Source: Oceanobacillus sp. CFH 90083
GTDB lineage: Bacteria; Bacillota; Bacilli; Bacillales; Amphibacillaceae
DNA length: 64,000 nucleotides
Assembly (NCBI RefSeq): GCF_009389585.1
Contig: NZ_VIYG01000008.1
Location: 110,246 to 174,245 of the forward strand
Direction of reading: 5' to 3'
Shown: positions 9,136 through 17,490 of the stretch, piece by piece
Layout of the letters: the number at the start of each line of letters is the position of its first letter
Numbering within the stretch: position 1 is the stretch's first letter
Made by a program: the position numbers and the translations under genes
The notes under the pieces: generated by a model
The model's database searches: none
What the model saw: the letters and a program-made list of their open reading frames with translations, nothing else
Told to the model about the DNA's origin: nothing

Positions 9136-9169
9136 TAGCTTGGTTGAACAAGTTTTTTCAATCAAGCTA
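9136..9169 (+). terminator. Hairpin after flp, possible partial terminator or mRNA stabiliser
   Basis: A 12-bp stem with one G-U pair (arms 9136-9147 and 9158-9169, starting TAGCTTGGTTGA) closes a 10-nt loop and lies 13 nt after the flp stop. There is no strong T tract, so it would more likely protect or partly terminate the pilin mRNA than end the operon. Confidence 0.5.
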
Positions 9170-9287
9170 TGTGCTTTCCATAGGGGACACTTTTCTATAA
9201 AGATAAGTCATTTTACCATCGAAAATAATAAGCTGAAAAGAAATTTGAATTAGCTACATATGAATTTCTGAGGAGGACCGACCCATA

Positions 9288-9944
9288 ATGATTAAAAATA
9301 AACGAATATCTGTTCTATTATTGTTAATCGCAGGTTTGCTGCTGGCAGCTTGTTCAAATGACAATGAACAAACGGAAGAGTCAGAGCCGGCTGATACAGA
9401 GCAAACCGAAACAGATACCTCGGAGGAGGGTGCGGAATCAGAATCAGCTGATGAAGCCGCTACAGAAGAAGAGGATGAATCATCCAGTAATGATGCGTAT
9501 ATCGAACATCAGCTTGGATTGAATATCGGTGACACAGCAACCGTTGTAAGCTCATCGGAGAAGTATAAGTATGAAGTGACAGTGAATGAGTTACAATTTC
9601 AAGATGAACTTGGAAATGTTCCATCATACGACAACAAATTTCTGATTGCTAATGTAACGGTAAAAAATATTGATGATAGATCCTTTAGTGCCTCTGCTAT
9701 TTTTGAACCGGGCGTTGGAGTACAAGGATCTAATGAGTATAAACCGCCTGTAGATGCTGAAATTCTTCAAAACGTTTCCGGGATAGAACTATTTGAAGGA
9801 GAATTAGCTCCTGAAGACTCTATCACAGGAGATTATGTATTTCGTATAGAGGAAGCAGATAATTATAATCTGGCATTTGGTATTGAATCCGATCAAATTA
9901 CCACTCGTGCAGAATGGGAATTCAGTGCAAAGGAAATACAATAA
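9288..9944 (+). CDS. Lipoprotein with DUF4352-type domain
   Basis: A 218-residue secreted lipoprotein. The signal peptide ends in the lipobox LAAC, with Cys22 as the modified residue. A long acidic, low-complexity linker (residues 24-68, rich in E, D, T and S) follows. The C-terminal part (about 80-218) has the immunoglobulin-like DUF4352 pattern, with KYEVTVNELQF and FLIANVTVKNIDDRSFSAS. GAGGAGG lies 11 nt upstream of the ATG. It sits between pilin genes and has a paralogue at 12813, so both may be surface parts of, or chaperones for, the pilus; that is inference. Confidence 0.8.
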   Translation: MIKNKRISVLLLLIAGLLLAACSNDNEQTEESEPADTEQTETDTSEEGAESESADEAATEEEDESSSNDAYIEHQLGLNIGDTATVVSSSEKYKYEVTVNELQFQDELGNVPSYDNKFLIANVTVKNIDDRSFSASAIFEPGVGVQGSNEYKPPVDAEILQNVSGIELFEGELAPEDSITGDYVFRIEEADNYNLAFGIESDQITTRAEWEFSAKEIQ

Positions 9945-9991
9945 ATAAATGTTAATCATTGATTAACATTTGCATGAAGGGAGCAACTAAT

Positions 9992-10624
9992 ATGAAGCCC
10001 TTTATCAAGGAAGAGCGGGGAAGCTTTACGATTGAATCTACCCTCGTTTTTCCGGCTCTTTTAATCTTTACCCTAATCGGAGTTTTCTTCTGTATTATTA
10101 TTTTTCAAATGGGAACAGCAGGTTATATGGCACATAAGGTTTCTAGTGAACTTGCTTATACATGGAATAACTCATATAAAGACATAAAAACTGGGGACTT
10201 CGAGAAATCCAGGTACACGGGGTTAGAGGGAGAGCATGCTGGAGACAGTTTATACTGGCGAGTAACTGACAACGATATTTTAGGTTTTTTTAATTTGAGT
10301 GGTTTTAGTGGTGAAAGTTTAATAGAAAAAAAAATGGATAAGTCACTAGTATACGATGGTTCTATTTCTCTCAATGTAAATTATAACAATATTTTAATAT
10401 ACAGTGAGGTAGAAGTAAAAGCTGAATCTAGCTTATTTATTCCTTCTTTTCTAAAAAATATGATTGGCAGCAAGGTCCAGGCAACATCCAGCCATGTGGT
10501 TACTGAAACTCCTGAATTAGTTAGGACAGCTAATTTTGCCAAGTATTTATGGAGTGAGTTTGGCAAAGGCGGAGCAGTAGGTGATGCAGTTAATTCCATT
10601 AAGAAGTTCTTTGGTGGTGAATAA
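9992..10624 (+). CDS. TadE-like minor pilin (first copy)
   Basis: A 210-residue pseudopilin. A short basic leader ends KEERG|SFTIE, a type IVb prepilin site with Gly10 at -1 and Glu15 at +5, followed by a TM helix STLVFPALLIFTLIGVFFCI. The rest is extracytoplasmic and beta-rich. TadE proteins are minor pilins that are processed and help pilus assembly. The ATG at 9992 has AAGGGAG 8 nt upstream; an in-frame ATG at 9959 lacks a site. The next gene starts one base after this stop. Confidence 0.8.
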   Translation: MKPFIKEERGSFTIESTLVFPALLIFTLIGVFFCIIIFQMGTAGYMAHKVSSELAYTWNNSYKDIKTGDFEKSRYTGLEGEHAGDSLYWRVTDNDILGFFNLSGFSGESLIEKKMDKSLVYDGSISLNVNYNNILIYSEVEVKAESSLFIPSFLKNMIGSKVQATSSHVVTETPELVRTANFAKYLWSEFGKGGAVGDAVNSIKKFFGGE

Positions 10625-10625
10625 T

Positions 10626-12770
10626 TTGAAAAAGAAAATAAAACGGTTGTTTTTTAAGGATAATGGATCTGTTTCGATTTATGCCATTATGATTATCTTG
10701 CCTATTTTTTTGCTGAATGCACTGCTAATCGATACGCTGCGTATCCTCAGTGCTGAACGTCAAATTGATAGTGCAATGGAGACTGCATTACGTTCTACGA
10801 TGTCACAGTTTAGTTCTGACTTGGCAGGTGTCGGCTTATTTGCATATGGTGGGGAGGATGCGGGAGCTGATTTTACTACATATATGAATAATCAGTTTTA
10901 TTCTTCCTCTGACCTGAGTGGTACACAGAATTTATCCAGACCAACGATTACCAATGCAACAGCCAGCTTTGATACGTCAAGAAATCTGGTTGATTATAAT
11001 GTTTTCAGGCATCAGATTGTGGAGAGCATGAAGTACCAGGCGCCGGTACAAATGGGGACAGATTTATTTGAGTTACTGACAAATAATGATATTTCGTTAG
11101 AAGATGTGGAAAAAGCAGAAGAACTAGTGAAAAACTATGAAGAGATTCTGGATTTAATGAAAAAACGAAATGCAGAAATTGATAAAGCAATTGAACAGTT
11201 AACTCCTTATAATAAACTGATTAAAGCTGATATCGAAGCAGAGGTTATTGGTAAGAAAGTAACTTCAGATGAAGAAGCCATACCTGAAAACCTCGAAACG
11301 TTTCAACAGCTTGTTTTCTACCTTGACAGGTATCAGGAATTAAAGGAAAAAAAAGAAAGTGAAGAAGAATTAACCTCTGATGAAGAACAGGAAATAACAA
11401 ACTATGAAGATGGAGTAAAAGCAAAACCCTATAAAAGTGTGATTGATATAGAAATGTATCATACAGGCATACCTGAGCATCTAGTAGGTTCTAATAGAGA
11501 TACAAGTAATCCGGCAAGTGGCACAGCCAAAGATTATAATGATCAGATTAATGAATTAATGGGAGATAGCGAATCATTAGAAGAGTTAGAGGAGTTTACA
11601 TTAAACGATGAATTTTTTACCACTATCCTGGATAATGAGGGTCAAATCTATGAAGATATACGATTTGACAAATCTTTAGAAGGAAGTCCGAACCAAGATA
11701 ACTTGGGGACATTCAGTGTGGGTCAATTATTTTTAGCATTTTATGTAGCGATAGAAGGCGGCAATAAAGAGCTTGCCGATGCAATCATCCAGTCGATAGA
11801 AAGTAAATTAGGTAATCTGGAAAAAAAGCAAGTGAAAAAAATAGAAGACGAAATGCAAAAATATGATAAGGTGAAAAAAGCATTGGAGAATGTGGATATT
11901 AAAGCGGAAGAGGAAGCAGCAGATGAAAGCTTTGGCAGTTTATGGGCGGAATTGAACAAGTACAATGATATTAAAAATCAAATATCAGGTGATAATCAAT
12001 TGTATGCCGAGCTAGATAGTATTGTCACAGAGTATAACGGAGTCACAGGTCAAGGTGGAGATGCTGAAGAGCCCAGCCGCTTACAATTTATTGAAGACGC
12101 ATTTACGCGATTTAAAGAATTTGTTGAATTTATGCAAGGTTTTCCTACCTCTGTTCGTAATGAATTGTATATTAATGAATATATAATGGCGAATTATGGA
12201 TCGAAGGAGCCTTATAAATTAGCTAGTGCGGAATCTTATGCATTTTCTACCAAGAAAGCACAATATATCACTTATGGTTATAATATAGCTGGCATGAATT
12301 ATTTTATGTTTTTAAAGGACATTGCATTGATTTTATTTGTGGGCAACCTGATTGGACAAGCTGTACAAGGTGGTTTCGCCGGACCATTAGGTTTTTTTAA
12401 AGCATTAGGCACGGCGTTAGCAACTACAGCCAATGATTTAATACAACTCACCAATACTTCTAAACTGGATTGGAATCCTTTTTCAGCGTTTGGGGGGAAA
12501 GCTATACCAATGAATATGTCAATGTTTCTGAGAATTATTATGGCAATGAAGTCTACAAGTGAGCCTTACAATAATGAAAAGATAAGAAGATTACAAGCCG
12601 TAATAACAAGGGAAACAGATGTCAGGCTGGATACTAGCCCATCTTATATTGAGGGGAATGTAGAAGGCAGAATCAAGCTATGGTTTATACCGCAATTAGC
12701 CGAGGTGTTGCCAGGTAAAGTAGAGGGAAACTACTATATCTTTGATAGTCGAAAAGTATATTCATATTAG
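10626..12770 (+). CDS. TadG-like large pilus protein (DUF5702-type)
   Basis: A 714-residue membrane-anchored extracytoplasmic protein. It starts with a basic stretch and DNGSVSIYAIMIILPIFLLN, a prepilin-like hydrophobic segment; Tyr instead of Glu occupies +5 after Gly14, so peptidase processing is doubtful, as in TadG. Residues ~170-290 and ~400-450 are acidic coiled-coil-like. A second hydrophobic region lies near residues 565-600 (ALILFVGNLIGQAV, GGFAGPLGFFKALGTALA). The TTG at 10626 follows GGTGGTGA and lies one base after the TadE stop. Size and position fit a TadG or DUF5702 protein. The stop codon adjoins a mobile-repeat remnant (12770-12790). Confidence 0.7.
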   Translation: MKKKIKRLFFKDNGSVSIYAIMIILPIFLLNALLIDTLRILSAERQIDSAMETALRSTMSQFSSDLAGVGLFAYGGEDAGADFTTYMNNQFYSSSDLSGTQNLSRPTITNATASFDTSRNLVDYNVFRHQIVESMKYQAPVQMGTDLFELLTNNDISLEDVEKAEELVKNYEEILDLMKKRNAEIDKAIEQLTPYNKLIKADIEAEVIGKKVTSDEEAIPENLETFQQLVFYLDRYQELKEKKESEEELTSDEEQEITNYEDGVKAKPYKSVIDIEMYHTGIPEHLVGSNRDTSNPASGTAKDYNDQINELMGDSESLEELEEFTLNDEFFTTILDNEGQIYEDIRFDKSLEGSPNQDNLGTFSVGQLFLAFYVAIEGGNKELADAIIQSIESKLGNLEKKQVKKIEDEMQKYDKVKKALENVDIKAEEEAADESFGSLWAELNKYNDIKNQISGDNQLYAELDSIVTEYNGVTGQGGDAEEPSRLQFIEDAFTRFKEFVEFMQGFPTSVRNELYINEYIMANYGSKEPYKLASAESYAFSTKKAQYITYGYNIAGMNYFMFLKDIALILFVGNLIGQAVQGGFAGPLGFFKALGTALATTANDLIQLTNTSKLDWNPFSAFGGKAIPMNMSMFLRIIMAMKSTSEPYNNEKIRRLQAVITRETDVRLDTSPSYIEGNVEGRIKLWFIPQLAEVLPGKVEGNYYIFDSRKVYSY

Positions 12771-12790
12771 AGGATGTTCAAAACACGTAC
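12770..12790 (+). repeat. Remnant (21 bp) of the stop-codon repeat family, with 5-bp target duplication
   Basis: The left terminus GAGGATGTTCAAA is joined directly to the right terminus ACACGTAC, with the ~130-bp interior missing. Perfect TATTA duplications flank it (12765-12769 and 12791-12795). Its first G completes the TAG stop of the TadG-like gene; without the insertion the codon would read TAA. Confidence 0.75.
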
Positions 12791-12812
12791 TATTAACTGG
12801 GAGGAATGACCA

Positions 12813-13394
12813 ATGAAGAAACTATTTATTTTATTATTTGCCGTTTTGTTACTGGCAGCGTGCAGTGATGATGGGGAAGCCACAGAAAACAATGAAGAAG
12901 CAGCTAACGGTACGACAGAGGAAACGGAATCAGATCCAAACACTTCGGAAGAGGACGAAAATAAAAAAGTGTATCAGATTGGTGAAACAGCAGTCATTAC
13001 AAGTGATTTGTATGAATTTGATTATCAGGTAACTGTTAATGACTTTTATTTTGCAGACGAAGTAAATGGAAAAACAATGGAAGATGTCATGACTAGTCAA
13101 GATGATGATTATACGCTGGCAGTCGTTGATGTAACGATTAAAAACATTAGCGATGAATCCTATATTCCACACCAAATGTTCTCTGCAAATTTATCAGGTA
13201 TAGATGAGCAGGGAGGAGATACGTCTTATGATGAGTTCTTTCCTGAAGGGGATGAAGAATTGGCACCTGGTGAAGAAGTACAAGGTCATGTAGTGTATGT
13301 TGAAATGAGAGATTATCATGACAAATTCGCTTTTAAATATGAAGCTATGTCAGATCAGGAAGTCATTTTTGAATTACCAAACCCGGAAAAATAA
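12813..13394 (+). CDS. Second lipoprotein with DUF4352-type domain
   Basis: A 193-residue lipoprotein with lipobox LAAC (Cys17), an acidic linker (residues 19-50) and a C-terminal DUF4352-like domain (YDFQVTVNDFYF-type strand and LAVVDVTIKNISDESY). It is clearly a paralogue of the lipoprotein at 9288: same architecture, same linker type and the same VTVKN/VTIKN core. GGAGGA lies ~8 nt upstream. It lies between the TadG-like protein and the second TadE-like pilin, so a link to the pilus is likely but unproven. Confidence 0.8.
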   Translation: MKKLFILLFAVLLLAACSDDGEATENNEEAANGTTEETESDPNTSEEDENKKVYQIGETAVITSDLYEFDYQVTVNDFYFADEVNGKTMEDVMTSQDDDYTLAVVDVTIKNISDESYIPHQMFSANLSGIDEQGGDTSYDEFFPEGDEELAPGEEVQGHVVYVEMRDYHDKFAFKYEAMSDQEVIFELPNPEK

Positions 13395-13495
13395 ATGATG
13401 AATCAGGTGAGGAGAAATCACTTCTCCTCACAAATAATCTCCATTATATTCAGATGGCAATGGTTATTTTGATAAAAAAATAGGAGTTGCTAAGG

Positions 13496-13882
13496 TTGAA
13501 AAAATCATTCATGATATTAGGCGCTTGCTTTCTATTACTTGCCGGATGCGGTAATAGTGAGACAAAATCTGAAGGCGACAGTCAGCCGCAAATGTATATA
13601 GAAGACTTAGACCAGGAAAAAGCAAAAGAAGCCATTGTAGAAGAGGCGCTGAACATGAACTTTTCCGGGGAAGCATATCAAGCAAGTGATATCGTTCATA
13701 TAGAGGTCTGTGAGGCATTACATATAGATCATAAAAGCGATGGATTTACAGGGAAATTTATTACGTTTTTTGAAACAAGTGATGGAAATCACAAGGAGCA
13801 CTTTTTAATTAATGATCAATATGAAATAGAAAAAATAGCTAATTATGACAGGATTCCCGATCGATGTGTGAACATTGACTAA
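13496..13882 (+). CDS. Small lipoprotein of unknown function
   Basis: A 128-residue lipoprotein: signal peptide with lipobox LLAGC (Cys18), then a ~110-residue soluble domain not assigned to a family. The domain carries two cysteines (VEVCEALHID and the near-terminal DRCVNID) that could form a disulfide outside the cell. The TTG at 13496 is chosen because AGGAG lies 9 nt upstream; the TTG at 13487 would touch the site. It is the third lipoprotein gene in the pilus locus and starts 101 bp after the second. Confidence 0.7.
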   Translation: MKKSFMILGACFLLLAGCGNSETKSEGDSQPQMYIEDLDQEKAKEAIVEEALNMNFSGEAYQASDIVHIEVCEALHIDHKSDGFTGKFITFFETSDGNHKEHFLINDQYEIEKIANYDRIPDRCVNID

Positions 13883-13913
13883 GGCAGGTCCTAAAAGATG
13901 AAATGAGGGAGTT

Positions 13914-14507
13914 ATGTTGAGATTTCTAAAAAAAGATAATGGAAGCATTACAGTGGAAGCAGCATTAATCATCCCTCTTTTGCTAACTTTTATACTATTT
14001 CTGACTTCATTAGTGAAAATATCAATCGCAGAAATGGCCTTACAAGAAGCTGTAAACGAGACAGCACAGTCTGTAGCACACTATTCTTATTTAGCGATGC
14101 TGGCTCAAAACCAAATTCAAAATCAGACAGATGGATTTGTTGATTCATTAACAGATAATGCTGCTGGTAAGCTTGGAAATGATGAAGTAGCTGAATATAT
14201 TTTAAACAAATTAGGTGAGGTGGGGAAAGATGTCATCCCTACATCTGGAGAAGCACTTAACCATTTCTCTGATAGTATGTATCAAGATATTGTAAAAGGA
14301 ATGTACCAGGAAAATGTGCCCTCTTCAAGCTTTTTCAGCCCGGAGAATATTCGTGTAACTAATTCTTCCTTCCCGCATGGGACAAGCGGGGATGCCGCAG
14401 ATGTCAGGATTGAAGCAGAGAATACGATGCAAATGGTGCTTCCCTTCTTTGAGAAAGAGATCAAAATTAAGAAGGTGGCAGTGGAGCGTGGCTGGGTTGG
14501 AAATTAG
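13914..14507 (+). CDS. TadE-like minor pilin (second copy)
   Basis: A 197-residue pseudopilin with leader MLRFLKKDNG|SITVE: Gly10 at -1 and Glu15 at +5. The TM helix is AALIIPLLLTFILFLTSLV, followed by an extracytoplasmic domain containing VNETAQSVAHYSYL, typical of TadE. It should be cut by the A24 peptidase encoded 20 bp downstream. The ATG at 13914 is only 2-3 nt from GAGGGAG; the TTG at 13917 is an alternative start. Confidence 0.82.
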   Translation: MLRFLKKDNGSITVEAALIIPLLLTFILFLTSLVKISIAEMALQEAVNETAQSVAHYSYLAMLAQNQIQNQTDGFVDSLTDNAAGKLGNDEVAEYILNKLGEVGKDVIPTSGEALNHFSDSMYQDIVKGMYQENVPSSSFFSPENIRVTNSSFPHGTSGDAADVRIEAENTMQMVLPFFEKEIKIKKVAVERGWVGN

Positions 14508-14527
14508 GAAGGAAGGTGATCTGAACA

Positions 14528-15046
14528 TTGCAGGGAAATTTTATTTTATTAATTATCTTTCTGCTCGTAGTAGCTTATTTCGATATCAGTAAACAGCGGA
14601 TTCCCAATTGGCTTAATGTAACAGGGATTTTGGCAGGTATTTTATATCACTTATTTATACATCAAATCGACGGTTTATTGCAATCTGTGTTCGGAGTGCT
14701 GGCCGGCGGCGGGATTATGCTTGTGTTATATATATTTAAAGCAATCGGTGCAGGCGATGTAAAACTGTTTGCAGCGATTGGTGCGATTACAGGGGTGCTG
14801 TTCACCTTATATGCTACGATGTATTCGATTGTTTTTGCCGGTATTATTGGCGTTATTATTTTATTATTCACCAAAACGATTTTTATTAACATGCTGTTGG
14901 CTTTTATACATATCAAGGAGAGCATCCAGAAGCGGTCATTAACACCGTTAGAGTCGTTTAAAAAAAATGTGTCTAACCGTTTTCCGTTTATATATGCAGT
15001 TGTACCTGGTGTAATTACTGCATTTTATTATATGTATATCGCTTAA
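14528..15046 (+). CDS. tadV: Prepilin peptidase, A24/TadV (CpaA) type
   Basis: A 172-residue integral membrane aspartic protease that removes the leader of the Flp and TadE prepilins. The two catalytic aspartates are visible: Asp19 in FDISKQRIPN and Asp77 in GAGDVK. Five to six TM helices fill the protein, and there is no N-methyltransferase domain, as is normal for TadV/CpaA. The TTG at 14528 has AAGGAAGGTGA about 8 nt upstream. Having its own peptidase makes the locus self-sufficient for pilin processing. An inverted repeat-family copy starts at its stop codon. Confidence 0.9.
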   Translation: MQGNFILLIIFLLVVAYFDISKQRIPNWLNVTGILAGILYHLFIHQIDGLLQSVFGVLAGGGIMLVLYIFKAIGAGDVKLFAAIGAITGVLFTLYATMYSIVFAGIIGVIILLFTKTIFINMLLAFIHIKESIQKRSLTPLESFKKNVSNRFPFIYAVVPGVITAFYYMYIA

Positions 15047-15047
15047 G

Positions 15048-15156
15048 GTGCGTGTTCAAAAAGTTATAAAGTTAGAAGCAGTCGGCTAAATTCTTAGGAG
15101 TTTCTGAACGGGGATGCATTCCACCGAAAAGGGTTGATGACTTTTTAGGCATCCTT
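15048..15156 (-). repeat. Shortened, inverted copy of the stop-codon repeat family
   Basis: It begins with GTGCGTGTTCAAAAAGT, the complement of the right end of the 155-bp copies, and ends in GACTTTTTAGGCATCCTT, a degenerate left end. Read in reverse it shares CCGACTG near the right terminus with the copy at 39694 but lacks the central hairpin. It is 109 bp long. The flanks TTAAG (15043-15047) and TTAAA (15157-15161) form a 4/5 target duplication, and it sits on the tadV stop codon. Confidence 0.65.
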
Positions 15157-15197
15157 TTAAAGAATAGAAACAGTATTAAACAAAGGAGGAATAGCTC

Positions 15198-16631
15198 GTG
15201 TCTAATCCATTGGAGCTATACCATATAGACCAATTAGAATCGAATGGCGGCTATGTGAAGCTGAAACAAACAAATGAGAAAGGCTTCACCGCGGATGATT
15301 TTCAAGATCTGCAATTAAAAATGATTCAATCAAATCATATTCCAAGATTATTACCGATAAGTCTGGAAGAAATAAATGAAGAAATCACTGTATTTTATAA
15401 AACAGAGGGATTACGCAAGTTGCGCCCTTTTGCTAAAGAACGTCCACTTTCAATGCAAAACTATTATGCTTTGTTTATTAATATTATTCAAGCCTTACAA
15501 GATTCAAATAATAATATGTTAAGTGAAGACCATTTTGTCCTTGATGAAGAGTATATCTATATTGGTGACGGCTATCATCAGGTTTATTTAATGTATATCC
15601 CATTAAAAGAGGGAGTGACCAATTCAACGCTTTATGAGAGCCTGAAGAAATTATTATTAAATATGGCAGGTGAGGTTAAAGGGCTGAATGGTGTGCAATT
15701 CAAAACCATCCTGAATTATATCAAAGACCCGGGTTTTAGCCTGCATGGTATTAAGCAGTTATTGAGTCAATTGCAAAAGCAGGGGTACCAGGGGGAGGAT
15801 GAAGAAGCGGCCTATCAAAGAGAAGCTTCCCAGCCTAAAGAAATCATAAAGATAAAAAAAGTACGAAAAATGCCCCCTCTTGCCAGCAAGATAAAGACGT
15901 ACTCTATTTTAATTGGTGTGTTATTGTTAGCCGGAGTATGGCGGTTATATATGGACGCAGGCAATACCGCTATGCTGATTGTTTCCATTATCTTGTCCCT
16001 CGTCGTTATTGCCGGGGTGTATGTGTATTGGTTTGTTTGGAGGCCGGGTGTCAAACCGATTATTACAGAAAAAGAAGTCAAAGTGAAAAGTAAGCCGGCC
16101 AAACAGGTGGCTTTCCGTAAAAATAATAAAGAAACAAATGTAGTAGAGCAACAAACTGTGGAAGAAATATCAGCTACGGCAATCACAAATAACCAGCAGG
16201 TGCAGAACCAGGGCGTTACGGAGTTTGAACCAATAACTTCCTCCGATGAAGAAAAGCAGGAAGAAATAAATGACCAAACAATGTTACTAGATGAAACGGA
16301 AATGATTCCAGAGCAAAGCAGGAAGAAGATCAGAAACTATTTAGTAATTGATCGTGATGGGGAAGAGGAAGAAATTCATCTTGAGAAGGATAACTTTGTT
16401 ATTGGACGTGCAGAAAAGGGAACTGACTTGATCGAAAAGGCTGTAGGTATTTCCCGCTTACATGTGGAGCTGGTCAAATTATCGGATACTTATGGCATTA
16501 AGGATCTTGGAGCCAAGAATGGAACCTATATTAATAATGAAAAAATTATTCCCTATAAAATTTATGAGCTATCAAGTGACGATAGCATTCAAATTGGGAA
16601 AACAGTCTATACTTACAAGGTGTCCGAATGA
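15198..16631 (+). CDS. FHA-domain membrane protein with DUF6382-type N-terminus
   Basis: A 477-residue protein probably reading phosphothreonine signals at the pilus base. Residues 1-200 form a soluble domain of the DUF6382 type. Two TM helices lie at about 228-246 and 253-275. A flexible acidic/Gln-rich linker leads to a C-terminal FHA domain (about 380-475) with the phosphopeptide-binding elements VIGR, SRLHVE and KNGTYINNE. GTG start at 15198 with AAAGGAGG upstream. Its last bases overlap the PP2C gene (ATGA), which ties it to phosphatase and kinase. FHA plus PP2C plus kinase resembles the threonine-phosphorylation control of type VI secretion; here the target would be the pilus (inference). 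Confidence 0.8.
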   Translation: MSNPLELYHIDQLESNGGYVKLKQTNEKGFTADDFQDLQLKMIQSNHIPRLLPISLEEINEEITVFYKTEGLRKLRPFAKERPLSMQNYYALFINIIQALQDSNNNMLSEDHFVLDEEYIYIGDGYHQVYLMYIPLKEGVTNSTLYESLKKLLLNMAGEVKGLNGVQFKTILNYIKDPGFSLHGIKQLLSQLQKQGYQGEDEEAAYQREASQPKEIIKIKKVRKMPPLASKIKTYSILIGVLLLAGVWRLYMDAGNTAMLIVSIILSLVVIAGVYVYWFVWRPGVKPIITEKEVKVKSKPAKQVAFRKNNKETNVVEQQTVEEISATAITNNQQVQNQGVTEFEPITSSDEEKQEEINDQTMLLDETEMIPEQSRKKIRNYLVIDRDGEEEEIHLEKDNFVIGRAEKGTDLIEKAVGISRLHVELVKLSDTYGIKDLGAKNGTYINNEKIIPYKIYELSSDDSIQIGKTVYTYKVSE

Positions 16632-17488
16632 ATAATACAAAGCTGAGCAAGGTCATACAGATGGAAAAATTCAGTTTAACGCCTTCTCTTGAGAGATCGA
16701 ATCAAGATGCATTTGGTTACTCCAGTGATAGACTGTCGTCCGGACAGGAAGTACATCTGACAGTGATTGCAGATGGGATGGGAGGTCACTCTTTAGGTGA
16801 TGCTGCCAGCCGTTTTGCTGTTGACTATGTGTTGACATGGTGGCACAGCACTATTTGGATGAATGAAGAACCAGCATCCTTTCTATCGACCTGCAAAGAG
16901 AAACTAATTACCCTTTTTCATGAGATGAATGATCGCTTGATTGAGATCGGTAAATTAGAACAGGCGGATATTGGTACTACCTTAAGTGTTCTTTTATTTA
17001 TCGGGGATCAATACTTTATCTGCCATGTCGGTGATAGCCGGATCTATCGTTATCGGGAGAATATCATTGAGCTGGAAGAGTCAAATGGTGATACGATTGA
17101 TTTGAATAAAGAGAAGGTATTTCTCCAGTTAACGGTTGATCATTCCTTTGCTTCTATGCAAGTCGAGGAAGGCTTAATGACAGTGCAGGAAGCAAAATCT
17201 CATAATAAAGCCCACTATTTAACCCAATGTATGGGGGTGAAAGGTGAAGTAGAGCCATACACTGCTTCCGGTACTTTTACCGCTTCAGATTCCTTTTTGT
17301 TGTGCACAGATGGATTTTATACGTTATTTACAGATAACGAGTTAAATAAGGAGTGGGCGGCACAGATAGAGAAAAAGCAGTCACTGGAAGGGATTATTTC
17401 TCACTTTTATGCATTAACGAAAGCAAAGAAACGTACCGATGATGCGTCGGTTCTAGCGGTTAATTTTAATCAAAGAACTGAGGAATAG
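16628..17488 (+). CDS. PP2C-family Ser/Thr protein phosphatase
   Basis: A 286-residue cytoplasmic metal-dependent phosphatase. The family motifs appear in order: RSNQDAF, ADGMGGH (metal-binding Asp and Gly), GTTLSVLLF, HVGDSRIYRY, CTDGFY and RTDDASVLAV. It should reverse the action of the kinase encoded 3 bp downstream. It overlaps the FHA gene by 4 bp and has no TM helix. Relative to B. subtilis PrpC it is longer by ~30 residues, with an insert around residues 145-160 (ELEESNGDTIDLNKEK). Confidence 0.92.
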   Translation: MNNTKLSKVIQMEKFSLTPSLERSNQDAFGYSSDRLSSGQEVHLTVIADGMGGHSLGDAASRFAVDYVLTWWHSTIWMNEEPASFLSTCKEKLITLFHEMNDRLIEIGKLEQADIGTTLSVLLFIGDQYFICHVGDSRIYRYRENIIELEESNGDTIDLNKEKVFLQLTVDHSFASMQVEEGLMTVQEAKSHNKAHYLTQCMGVKGEVEPYTASGTFTASDSFLLCTDGFYTLFTDNELNKEWAAQIEKKQSLEGIISHFYALTKAKKRTDDASVLAVNFNQRTEE

Positions 17489-17490
17489 CT

